Assembly (NCBI RefSeq): GCF_900103625.1
Contig: NZ_LT629700.1
Location: 1,550,001-1,614,000, forward strand
Length of the DNA stretch: 64,000 nucleotides
DNA from: Corynebacterium mycetoides
GTDB taxonomy: Bacteria; Actinomycetota; Actinomycetes; Mycobacteriales; Mycobacteriaceae
Direction of reading: 5' to 3'
Each line of letters begins with the position of its first letter. Position 1 is the first letter of the stretch. A program made the position numbers and the translations under genes. This document shows positions 1-7,569 of the stretch, piece after piece. Under the pieces are notes generated by a model. That model was not told where the DNA came from and ran no database searches. It saw only the letters and a list, made by a program, of their open reading frames with translations.

Positions 1-1642
1 TCACGGCGGCGCGGGATTCGGGGCGGATCTTGTCCTCGACGGCCACCGCACCGATGATCTGACCGTCGCGGACAATATGGAGCACACCGGCCCCACGCCC
101 GGTCCAGGCGCTGGTGGTGTCGGTGAGCTCGGCCGGGGTGGTGAGGTTGAACTCGCGCAGCATGTTCGGCCCGCCCACGAGGATTTCAGCGCCATCGACA
201 GTGGCCCGGACCCCCCGGCCGGAGGCGGCGCTGAAATCAGTTGCACGGATTTGCCGACGGGAGGCCTCGGGATGGGCGGCCGCGGCCGCCACGATGGCGC
301 GGGCCACGGGGTGCTCGCTGTCGGCCTCCGCGGCGGCGGCCAGGGCCAGCAGCTCGCCCTCGGTGACGCCGACAGCTGCCGCGACACCGGTGACCGCGTG
401 CGCACCCTCGGTCAGGGTGCCGGTTTTGTCGAAGAGCACCACGTCGATGGTGCGCATCCGCTCGAGCGCCATCCGGTCCTTGATGAGCACCCCGGATTTC
501 GCGGCCCGCTCGGTGGAGATCGCTATGACCAGCGGAATCGCCAGGCCCAGGGCGTGCGGACAGGCGATGACCAGAACCGTGACCGTGCGCACCACGGCAT
601 CGTCCGGGCTGCCGATGATGGTCCACACCACCGCGGTGATCAGAGCGGAGATCAGCGCGAACCAGAACAACAACGCCGCCGCCCGATCCGCCAGGGCCTG
701 GGCCCGGGAGGAGGACTCCTGGGCGTCGGCAACCATGCGTTGGATCCCGGCCAGGGCGGTGTCCCCGCCGGTAGCCTCCACCCGGATGCGGACGGTGTTG
801 TCGGTGGCCACGGTACCGGCGACCACCTTGTCACCGGTGTCGCGGAAGACGGGACGGGATTCGCCGGTGATCATCGCCTCATCGAATTCGGCGGCTCCGT
901 CGAGGATGGTTCCGTCGGCCGGCACCCGGGCACCGGCCCTCACCAGCACGACGTCGTCGACGACCAGCTCGGAGATGGCCACGGTGCGGGTGGTCCCGTC
1001 GATGACTTTCTCGGCCTCATCCGGCAGCAGGGCAGCCAGCGCGTCAAGCGCGGAGGACGCGGCCCCGAGAGCACGCATCTCCAGCCAGTGGCCCAGCAGC
1101 ATGATGGTCACCAGCAGGGACAGCTCCCACCAGAAGTCCAGGTCAAAACCGCCCAGCCCCAGAGTGGTGACCCAGGAGGCGACAAACGCCACGGTGATGG
1201 CCATGGCGATCAGGAGCATCATCCCGGGTTGGCGGGATTTCAGTTCTTTCCATCCGCCCTTGAGGAAAGGCGTTCCGCCGTAGACGAAGATGATCGTGCC
1301 CAGCACCGGGGGGATCCAGGTGGATCCGGGGAATGCCGGGAGGTGGTAGCCGAGCAGGTGGGCGACCATGGGGCTGAAAATAACGACGGGAATGGACAGA
1401 ATCAGCGACCACCAGAAGCGGTCCCGAAACATTGCGGTGCTGTGTCCGGCGTGTTCGCCGTGACCATGAACGTGGTGGTCTTCGTCCAGGGCGGAGTGCG
1501 GGTGATCGTGGGGCATCGCCTGGCCGTGGGTGTCGGCATCTGCGTGGTGTTCGTGGCTGGCATGATCCGGGTGGTGGGTGTGGTCTGTTTCCGGAGCGGG
1601 GTGATCACCATGGTGATCGCCGGAATGGTGGGGAGTGCTCAT
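1..1642 (-). CDS. copB: Copper-exporting P1B-type ATPase CopB (3' end beyond window)
   Basis: Heavy-metal P-type ATPase that pumps copper across the membrane. The reading frame opens at the ATG at 1642 (MSTPHHSGDHHG) and stays open to the window edge, so the C-terminus is missing. The first ~70 residues are rich in His and Asp, a probable metal-binding tail in place of an HMA domain. Visible in order: transmembrane helices, the TGES actuator motif, the intramembrane motif IACPHALGL (CPH, typical of CopB rather than the CPC of CopA), the phosphorylation motif DKTGT and the SEHPVA nucleotide-binding motif. It lies 51 nt downstream of a small HMA protein and probably shares its copper-responsive promoter. 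Order and type match the cg3281-like copB of C. glutamicum. The long plus-strand frames here are antisense shadows. Confidence 0.93.
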   Translation of the reverse strand, partial: MSTPHHSGDHHGDHPAPETDHTHHPDHASHEHHADADTHGQAMPHDHPHSALDEDHHVHGHGEHAGHSTAMFRDRFWWSLILSIPVVIFSPMVAHLLGYHLPAFPGSTWIPPVLGTIIFVYGGTPFLKGGWKELKSRQPGMMLLIAMAITVAFVASWVTTLGLGGFDLDFWWELSLLVTIMLLGHWLEMRALGAASSALDALAALLPDEAEKVIDGTTRTVAISELVVDDVVLVRAGARVPADGTILDGAAEFDEAMITGESRPVFRDTGDKVVAGTVATDNTVRIRVEATGGDTALAGIQRMVADAQESSSRAQALADRAAALLFWFALISALITAVVWTIIGSPDDAVVRTVTVLVIACPHALGLAIPLVIAISTERAAKSGVLIKDRMALERMRTIDVVLFDKTGTLTEGAHAVTGVAAAVGVTEGELLALAAAAEADSEHPVARAIVAAAAAHPEASRRQIRATDFSAASGRGVRATVDGAEILVGGPNMLREFNLTTPAELTDTTSAWTGRGAGVLHIVRDGQIIGAVAVEDKIRPESRAAV

Positions 1643-1693
1643 GACGTTCCTTTCGCTCAACCCGGTCGGGGTCGAGATGATGGGTAAAACTGA

Positions 1694-2020
1694 TCAGGAT
1701 AAGACGGTGTAGCCGGCCTCCTCAATGGCCCGGCGAACCATCTCCGGAGGTACGACACCGGTCACCGTGACGGTGGAAACACCACCAGCAGCGAGATCAA
1801 TCTGGACGTCGTCGACCTGGGGGAGGGCCTGAAGGGCCTGGGTCACGCTTTTCGCGCAGTGCCCGCAGGTCAGGCCGGTGACCTGGCAGCTAAGGGAGGC
1901 CCCTCCTGCTGACGAGTCGCTGGCGGCAGGGATGGAGGCGGTGTCGGCACGTGAGGCAGGTCCGCAACAGCTGCAGCCGTGGGAGGCCATCGGCAAGAGG
2001 CGGGGCGGGGAGGTGATCAT
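1694..2020 (-). CDS. Small HMA-domain copper-binding protein
   Basis: A 108-residue protein with a Cys-rich N-terminus (HGCSCCGP) and a C-terminal heavy-metal-associated domain containing GLTCGHC, the CxxC copper ligand motif of CopZ-like chaperones. It probably binds Cu(I) in the cytoplasm and passes it to the CopB ATPase encoded directly downstream. The ATG at 2020 is preceded by TAGGAG at good spacing; a later Met (MASHGCSCC) is a possible alternative. A palindromic CsoR-type operator sits about 50 nt upstream. This is the position of cg3282 in C. glutamicum. The extra Cys-rich segment is longer than in a standard CopZ (about 68 residues). Confidence 0.88.
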   Translation of the reverse strand: MITSPPRLLPMASHGCSCCGPASRADTASIPAASDSSAGGASLSCQVTGLTCGHCAKSVTQALQALPQVDDVQIDLAAGGVSTVTVTGVVPPEMVRRAIEEAGYTVLS

Positions 2021-2068
2021 GGGAAAGCTCCTACGGGTCGGTGGGATGTGGCGATGCTACTCTCTAGC

Positions 2069-2089
2069 ATATACCCCCCTGGGGTATAT
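2069..2089 (-). promoter_or_regulatory. CsoR-type operator in the promoter of the HMA-copB operon
   Basis: The palindrome TATACCCCCCTGGGGTATA has the G/C-tract core flanked by TATA that is typical of CsoR copper-sensor operators. Read on the minus strand it lies between a -35-like TTGAAA and a -10-like TATGCT, so a bound repressor would block RNA polymerase. Very similar palindromes occur at 11457 and 32157. That CsoR binds here is inferred from the motif. Confidence 0.75.
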
Positions 2090-2134
2090 TTTCAAGGGGT
2101 GGAGGGCACGGCCCTCACGCGGGGCAGGGTGTGG

Positions 2135-3262
2135 TCACCGAGCAGCCTCCTCACTGTCGGGAGGGGACAGCGGGAGGCGGAGGGCAAACACCGCTCCGCG
2201 ACCGGGTCCGGGGGAGGTGGCGGTGAGAGTGCCGCCGTGGGCCTCGACCAATGCCTTGGAGATGGTCAGGCCGATACCGGCCCCGCCGTTGTCCCGGCTG
2301 CGGGCGGCATCCCCCCGGTAGAAGCGTTCGAAGATGTGTCCGAGCTGGCCAGGTGGGATGCCCTCGCCGTCATCGGCGACGTGGATGAGCGCGGTGGACG
2401 CCCCCTGTCGGTGGACGCTGATCCGGACCTGCCCGCCCGCCGGGGTGTGCCGTAGCGCGTTCGACAGGAGATTGCTCATCACCTGGCCGAAGCGTTGCCG
2501 GTCCACGAGCACCCGGGCGGTGTCCGTAATGGTCTCGACCTGTAAATCGACGCCTTTGTCAGCATAAGCTTCCCCCGCGGCAGCAGCGGCGGTATGGAGC
2601 AGATCCCCGAGCCCTTCCTCCGCCAGGTCCAACTCGATCCGGTGTTCCTGGGCCCGGGAGACATCGTCGATGTCTTCCATCAACCGGGTCAGGCGGGTGA
2701 GTTGGTCAGCCATGATCGTGTGGGTGGCATTATTCCAGTCCACGGCCCCGTCCTGGAGACCATCGAGGTAGACCGTGAGCACCGATAAGGGGGTGCCCAT
2801 TTCGTGGGCCAGATCAGAGAGCATCTGGCGGCGGACCTCTTCGGTGTGTTCCAGCCGGTCGGCCATGGTGTTGAAGGCATGCGCCAGGGTGGTGACCTCG
2901 GGGCCTGCTTCTCCGGCGGGCACGCGGATACGATAGTTGCCGGCCGTCAGGCTGGTAGCGGCGCGGGTGAGATCCTGCAGGGGGGTGCGCAGGCGACGCG
3001 ATAACCACAGGCTGGCCAGCAGGGCGCTGATCAAGGCGGTGGGCAGGGCGACGGCCAGGGTGATCAGGTTGGCGTCCCGGTAGGCCTGCTCGGCATGGAA
3101 CAGCTCCAGCGAGGGGTCCTCCCGGCCGGCCATCAACATATGATCATGGAACAGGGTCGGGCCCACCATCGTGGCCACGGTCGCGGCCACCAGCAGGCTA
3201 ATCACCACGACCAACACCTGGGCGGTCAGGAAGCGGAAGGTCAGGCCGGGTCCGTGATTCAT
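2135..3262 (-). CDS. copS: Copper-responsive sensor histidine kinase CopS
   Basis: Membrane sensor kinase of 375 residues. An N-terminal helix (~10-33) and a second one (~67-90) enclose a short extracytoplasmic loop with HDHMLMAGRED, whose His and Met residues could bind copper. A HAMP linker follows, then the HisKA motif LAHEMGTPL with the phospho-accepting His at about residue 152, and a HATPase_c domain with N box (SNLLSNALRH), G1 (DDGEGIPP) and G2 (GGAGIGL). It overlaps copR by 4 nt (ATGA), so the pair is translationally coupled. The copper assignment comes from the gene order copB-HMA-copS-copR-copO-oxidase, which is that of the C. glutamicum CopRS locus. Confidence 0.9.
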   Translation of the reverse strand: MNHGPGLTFRFLTAQVLVVVISLLVAATVATMVGPTLFHDHMLMAGREDPSLELFHAEQAYRDANLITLAVALPTALISALLASLWLSRRLRTPLQDLTRAATSLTAGNYRIRVPAGEAGPEVTTLAHAFNTMADRLEHTEEVRRQMLSDLAHEMGTPLSVLTVYLDGLQDGAVDWNNATHTIMADQLTRLTRLMEDIDDVSRAQEHRIELDLAEEGLGDLLHTAAAAAGEAYADKGVDLQVETITDTARVLVDRQRFGQVMSNLLSNALRHTPAGGQVRISVHRQGASTALIHVADDGEGIPPGQLGHIFERFYRGDAARSRDNGGAGIGLTISKALVEAHGGTLTATSPGPGRGAVFALRLPLSPPDSEEAAR

Positions 3263-3981
3263 GGCTGCCCCACCCGGTAGCCCACGCCACGCACGGTGTC
3301 GATAAACCCCCGGCCCCGGGTGTCGGTGCCGAGCTTGCGACGCAAGTTGCCGATGTGGACATCGACGATGCGTTCATCACCGACCCAGGTGGTGTCCCAG
3401 ACCTCGGTGACCAGGTCGTGGCGGGTCAGCACCTGGCCGGGGCGCAGGGCCAGGGCAACCAGCAGCTCGAACTCCGTGCGGGTGAGCTCCACGGTCGTCT
3501 CCCCCACCCGCACCTGATGGGCGACGGGGTCAAGGATGAGGTCACCAACGATCAAAGGGGTGGTCACCTGCGGTGGGGTGGTGCTGGTGCGCGGGCGGCG
3601 CAGCACCGCATGCACCCGGGTCACCAGTTCCCGGATGCTAAAAGGTTTGGTGATGTAGTCATCCGCCCCCAGGGTCAAACCGCTGATCTTGTCGTCCTCG
3701 CTGCCACGCGCGGTGAGCATGAGGATGTAGCAGTCCGAGAAGGTGCGGATCCGTCGGCACACCTCCAGGCCGTCGAGTTCGGGCAGCCCCAGATCCAGCA
3801 CCACAACATCGGGGGAAAAGTGACGGGTCTCGTCCACGGCCTGGGTGCCGGTGTGCGCCTGGCGGGTATCGAAGCCGGCCCGGATGAGGTAGGAGGCCAC
3901 CATCTGAGCCAGGGGTTGTTCATCATCGACGACCAGCACCCGCCCCGGGGGCGTGGCGGTGGTCGGTGTGCGGTCAGCCAT
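3259..3981 (-). CDS. copR: Copper-responsive response regulator CopR (OmpR family)
   Basis: A 240-residue OmpR/PhoB-type regulator. The receiver domain (about 14-128) has the acidic pair (VVDDEQ), the phospho-acceptor Asp in VVLDLGLPELDG, and the conserved Lys in ITKPFS. The C-terminal winged helix (about 150-238) has the usual ending (IDTVRGVGYRVG). CopS should phosphorylate it under copper stress, after which it activates copper-resistance genes. A direct-repeat CopR box lies about 58 nt upstream of its own start, which suggests autoregulation and control of the divergent copO-oxidase genes. Confidence 0.92.
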   Translation of the reverse strand: MADRTPTTATPPGRVLVVDDEQPLAQMVASYLIRAGFDTRQAHTGTQAVDETRHFSPDVVVLDLGLPELDGLEVCRRIRTFSDCYILMLTARGSEDDKISGLTLGADDYITKPFSIRELVTRVHAVLRRPRTSTTPPQVTTPLIVGDLILDPVAHQVRVGETTVELTRTEFELLVALALRPGQVLTRHDLVTEVWDTTWVGDERIVDVHIGNLRRKLGTDTRGRGFIDTVRGVGYRVGQP

Positions 3982-4038
3982 AGACCCCAGTATCGCTCCG
4001 GCCAGGGGAATACCACCCTCGCTCAGTGCCCGGCGGGG

Positions 4039-4058
4039 AAAACTTCATCAAATCTTCA
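4039..4058 (-). promoter_or_regulatory. CopR box (9-bp direct repeat)
   Basis: On the minus strand the sequence reads TGAAGATTT GA TGAAGTTTT, two 9-mers separated by 2 nt. This matches the direct-repeat site reported for C. glutamicum CopR (TGAAGATTT-NN-TGAAGATTT, from memory) with one mismatch. It lies in the 402-nt gap between copR (start 3981) and copO (start 4384), closer to copR. The rest of that gap (4059-4383) has no gene; I see only a -10-like TAGATAA near 4313 that may serve copO. Confidence 0.75.
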
Positions 4059-4383
4059 AACATCACCCTTCGACCGCCGTCACCCCTGTGCCCCACCCCG
4101 GGCCGGCGACATCGCCTCCCCTGGTCGGTTCAGCAGGCGCCACCAGGGATTTCACTGCCTGCACCGCATACCCGGGGCGGGTGGAAGGACATCGCCCACG
4201 GCTGTGGGGTGGTGTTCCGGTGGTGACCCAGCCCACCGAATTCACCCCCTTTTCGCCCTGTTATAAGACTGTGAGCAGGGTTTTTGGATTCTAGTCCGTC
4301 AGGTACCCGTGCTAGATAAAGGTATGGCATCGACCTTGAGGCGGTGTCTTCTCACGGTCTTACCACGATCCAAGGAGATTGAC

Positions 4384-4959
4384 GTGAAACGAGCAGCGAT
4401 CGCAGCCGCCGCCCTTGCCCTCGCCCTCACGGGGTGTTCAGCCGCCGACCCGGAACCCACCGCCGACGGGACGGAGTCCCAGGACACATTCCTGACTACC
4501 CATGGCCTGGCCGCCATGGACGCGGTGGAGATCATTGATCACCTCGACCGGCAGAAGGTCACTGAGCGTCCCACGGATCTGATCGCCTCAGTGCGTGCCG
4601 ATGAACTGCTGCTCTCGAGCGATGACCAGGAAGTCGTGGTCGATCTTCCCGACAATCAGACGTATGTCTCGATCGCACCCTACCTCACCTCCACCCACGA
4701 CTGCTTCTACCACAGCCTTACGACCTGCCTGGGGGAACTCGACAATGAGGATATCCAGGTCACGATCACCGATGAGGCGACCGGTGAGGTGCTGGTGGAC
4801 GAGGCGACAACCACCTTCGACAACGGGTTTATTGGCTTCTGGCTTCCCGATGATGCCACCGGCCTGATTGAGGTCAGCTACCAGGGGCGTACCGGCACCA
4901 CGGAGTTTTCCACCACCGACGACGGTGCCACCTGTGTCACAGACCTGCGCCTGACGTGA
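4384..4959 (+). CDS. copO: Secreted lipoprotein CopO
   Basis: A 191-residue exported protein of unknown biochemical function from the CopRS regulon. The GTG at 4384 is chosen over an upstream ATG at 4309 because AAGGAG (4372-4377) lies 6 nt before it and because translation from there begins directly with a signal peptide (VKRAAIAAAALAL). The peptide ends in a lipobox (LTGC), so Cys is probably lipidated and the protein anchored outside the membrane. The mature part is acidic and has two Cys (DCFYHSLTTC) that could form a disulfide. It is divergent from copRS and upstream of the multicopper oxidase, the position of cg3286 in C. glutamicum. Confidence 0.82.
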   Translation: MKRAAIAAAALALALTGCSAADPEPTADGTESQDTFLTTHGLAAMDAVEIIDHLDRQKVTERPTDLIASVRADELLLSSDDQEVVVDLPDNQTYVSIAPYLTSTHDCFYHSLTTCLGELDNEDIQVTITDEATGEVLVDEATTTFDNGFIGFWLPDDATGLIEVSYQGRTGTTEFSTTDDGATCVTDLRLT

Positions 4960-5030
4960 TGGCTCAGCAGGGTCCTCACCTGCGCCTGTCTCCCGTGTCA
5001 CTGAAATCTTGCACCAAGGAAGGTTAAATC

Positions 5031-6539
5031 ATGACGAACGCGTTTTCCCGACGACAGTTTCTGCTCGGCGGGCTCGTCCTCGCCGGCACCGGGGCCGTGG
5101 CCGCCTGCACCAGCGACCCTGGACCCGCTGCCTCTGCACCAGGTCCCTCCCTTCGCCCCACTCCCACCCCCACTGCGCTCGGTGAGCCGACGGTGCGCCG
5201 GACACTGACCGCCCGGCCCCTCTCCCTGGATATCGGCGGCATCGAAGCCAAGACGTGGGGATACGTCTCTGACACCGGGGATACGGCCATTGAGGCCACC
5301 GCCGGCGACGTCCTCCAGGTCGATATCACCAATGAACTGCCTGAGAGCACCTCCGTCCACTGGCATGGCATCGCGCTCCACAACGCAGCCGACGGTGTGC
5401 CCGGCATGACCCAGGACCCCATTGAACCTGGCGAGTCTTTCTCCTATGTTTTTGAAGTCCCCCACGGTGGCACCTACTTCTACCATTCTCACACCGGCCT
5501 ACAACTCGACCGGGGTCTGCACGCCCCTCTGATCGTCCGTGACCCGCAAGACGCTGAGGACCAGGACGTCGAGTGGACCATCGTGCTCGACGACTGGCTG
5601 GACGGCATCGACGGCAGCAGTCCCGAAGATCAGCTGACCATGTTGACGGGGATGGACATGGGCGGACACGGAAACATGGACATGGGTGGCCACGGCGGGA
5701 TGGATATGGGTGGTGAGGGGGGCATGATGGCCCACGGCACGCCCGATCTGGCTCTGGGCGGGGATGCCGGCGATGTGATGTATCCGCACTACCTCATCAA
5801 CGGACGCATTCCCCGGGCGCACCGAACGTTTAATGCCCGACCGGGGGATAAAGCCCGCCTGAGGTTCATCAACTCCGGCGCTGACACCATCTTCAAGGTG
5901 GCTCTCGGTGGCCACCGTATGACCGTCACCCACGTCGACGGTTTCCCGGTCCGTCCCCACGACATCGAGTCGTTCTACCTCTCGATGGGTGAACGCGTCG
6001 ACGTGGAGGTGGTACTCGGTGATGGTGTCTTTCCCCTGACCGCCCTGGCCGCCGGCAAGGACGACCGGGCGTTTGCCGTCATCCGGACCGCCGCGGGCCA
6101 GACCCCCGCACCAGAGACTACCTTCCCTGAACTCACTGCCCCCGGTACCTTCTTGACGTCCTTTGAGCCGGCGGAACTAGCCCTGCTCCCGGCCGGTGAC
6201 GTGGATAAGGAAACAGCGGTCGAATTAACCGGCCAGATGTTGCCCTACCAGTGGGGACTGCGCATCGACGGTGCTGATTCCCCGGGCACAGTCCAAGAAG
6301 GCCAACGCCTGCGGATGCGGATGCACAACCCCACGGCCATGCCCCATCCGATGCACCTGCACGGGCATACCTGGGCTCTTCCCGGAAGTAGCGGCCTGCG
6401 CAAGGACACTGTCCTCATTCTCCCCGGCAAAACGGTGAACGCGGACTTGATCGCCGACAACCCCGGTGAGTGGGCGTTTCACTGCCACAACGCTTATCAC
6501 CAGGAAACCGGGATGATGAGTTCCCTGCGGTACGCCTAA
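5031..6539 (+). CDS. Multicopper oxidase, Tat-exported, copper resistance
   Basis: A 502-residue CueO/CopA-type oxidase that should oxidise toxic Cu(I) outside the membrane. The N-terminus has a twin-arginine signal (SRRQFLLGG) followed by VAAC, which could also serve as a lipobox. All copper-ligand motifs are present: HWHGI and HSHTG in the first cupredoxin domain, HPMHLHGH and HCHNAYHQETGMM in the last. Between them lies a Met/His/Gly-rich insert (about residues 203-236) built from repeats of MDMGGHG, comparable to the Met-rich region of CueO. AAGGAAGG precedes the ATG. Equivalent to cg3287 of C. glutamicum by order. Confidence 0.93.
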   Translation: MTNAFSRRQFLLGGLVLAGTGAVAACTSDPGPAASAPGPSLRPTPTPTALGEPTVRRTLTARPLSLDIGGIEAKTWGYVSDTGDTAIEATAGDVLQVDITNELPESTSVHWHGIALHNAADGVPGMTQDPIEPGESFSYVFEVPHGGTYFYHSHTGLQLDRGLHAPLIVRDPQDAEDQDVEWTIVLDDWLDGIDGSSPEDQLTMLTGMDMGGHGNMDMGGHGGMDMGGEGGMMAHGTPDLALGGDAGDVMYPHYLINGRIPRAHRTFNARPGDKARLRFINSGADTIFKVALGGHRMTVTHVDGFPVRPHDIESFYLSMGERVDVEVVLGDGVFPLTALAAGKDDRAFAVIRTAAGQTPAPETTFPELTAPGTFLTSFEPAELALLPAGDVDKETAVELTGQMLPYQWGLRIDGADSPGTVQEGQRLRMRMHNPTAMPHPMHLHGHTWALPGSSGLRKDTVLILPGKTVNADLIADNPGEWAFHCHNAYHQETGMMSSLRYA

Positions 6540-6688
6540 CCCCACAGCATGGTCGGTCGCTGGGGTGAGCTGGGTCGCTGCAGACCACCCACCGGGCAGC
6601 ACGATGACCTTCCTCGGTGTTGTGGTCTTCCGGGACAACCAGAACACCGTCTTCTTCCCCACCGCCCCGGAACAAGGAGATCTAATCC

Positions 6689-7435
6689 ATGCCGAGCACA
6701 CCCCGCAGAGCCGCCATCGCGGTTGCCGCGGTGCTCAGCGCCGTGACCCTGACGGCCTGTTCCTCAGGCGACGGCGCCCGAAACGCCGTCGCCGTCGGGT
6801 GCACCTTCCAGTTCCACTCACCAGGAGGCCAAACCGAGATTATCTACGCAAAGGAGGAACGTGCCCCGCTGCCGGACTTCTCCGGCCCGTCGCTGATGGA
6901 GGAGGGTGAGGAGATCAGCCTGTCTGATTTTGAAGGCGAGGTCGTCGTCCTCAACGCTTGGGGCCAGTGGTGTGCACCGTGTCGGGCGGAAGTCGATGAC
7001 CTGCAGCTTGTCCACGCAGATCATGGAGATGTACTCGTACATATTTCCCAGCGGCTGCGTATCTGGCAGCCGAAGGGTGCGGAGCGTGGCTTCTTCGGTG
7101 CTGTGGCCAAGCCGCTGCCGAGTGCGAAAAAGCTTGACGCCCTGGCCTACAAGTCCGCCATCATTACGTTGCCCGTGCTGGGGTTGGGCATTGTTCTGGG
7201 TGCGATCTGGGCGGAGGCCTCGTGGGGCCGGTTTTGAGGATGGGATCCGAAGGAGACCGCATCCTTTATCTCCTGGGTGCTCTATGTCGCCTACCTGCAT
7301 GCCCGTGCCACGGCCGGGTGGCGCGATCACAAGGCCGCGTGGATCAATATCCTGCCCCCGGCCACGATAATCTTCAACCTGTTTTTCATCAACCTGGTCG
7401 TCTCCGGCCTGCACTCCTACGCCGGCCTGAACTAA
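6689..7435 (+). pseudogene. Chimeric remnant: 5' part of TlpA/ResA thioredoxin fused to 3' part of CcsA/CcsB-type cytochrome c biogenesis protein, with in-frame stop
   Basis: The frame begins as a TlpA/ResA-like lipoprotein: signal peptide with lipobox LTAC, then a thioredoxin start with the WCAPC active site. After about residue 115 it changes abruptly to the C-terminal membrane part of a system-II cytochrome c assembly protein (KPLPSAKKLDALAY, then GAIWAEASWGRF). A TGA stop at 7235-7237 replaces the Trp expected in WGRFWGWDPKE, part of the haem-handling WWD motif. Past it the same frame continues as CcsB-like sequence (GWDPKETASFISW to GLHSYAGLN) to TAA at 7433-7435. The thioredoxin half lacks its C-terminal fold, so neither half should work. 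Loss of a resA-ccdA-resB-resC interior would explain the fusion. Confidence 0.8.
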
Positions 7436-7569
7436 ATCCGGATTCGTCAACGCTTTGCCGGACACCCCCAGATCCACTGGGAAAGTACTGAAAGTTGCTG
7501 TCACATGACTCGAAGGATTGGGCATATATTCACAACTGAGCAGCAGCCCGAAGAAGGCCGTGATCTCCG

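Noticed and set aside
77..1687. 536-residue open frame on the plus strand
   Set aside because: Antisense to copB; composition is a high-GC shadow without recognisable domains.
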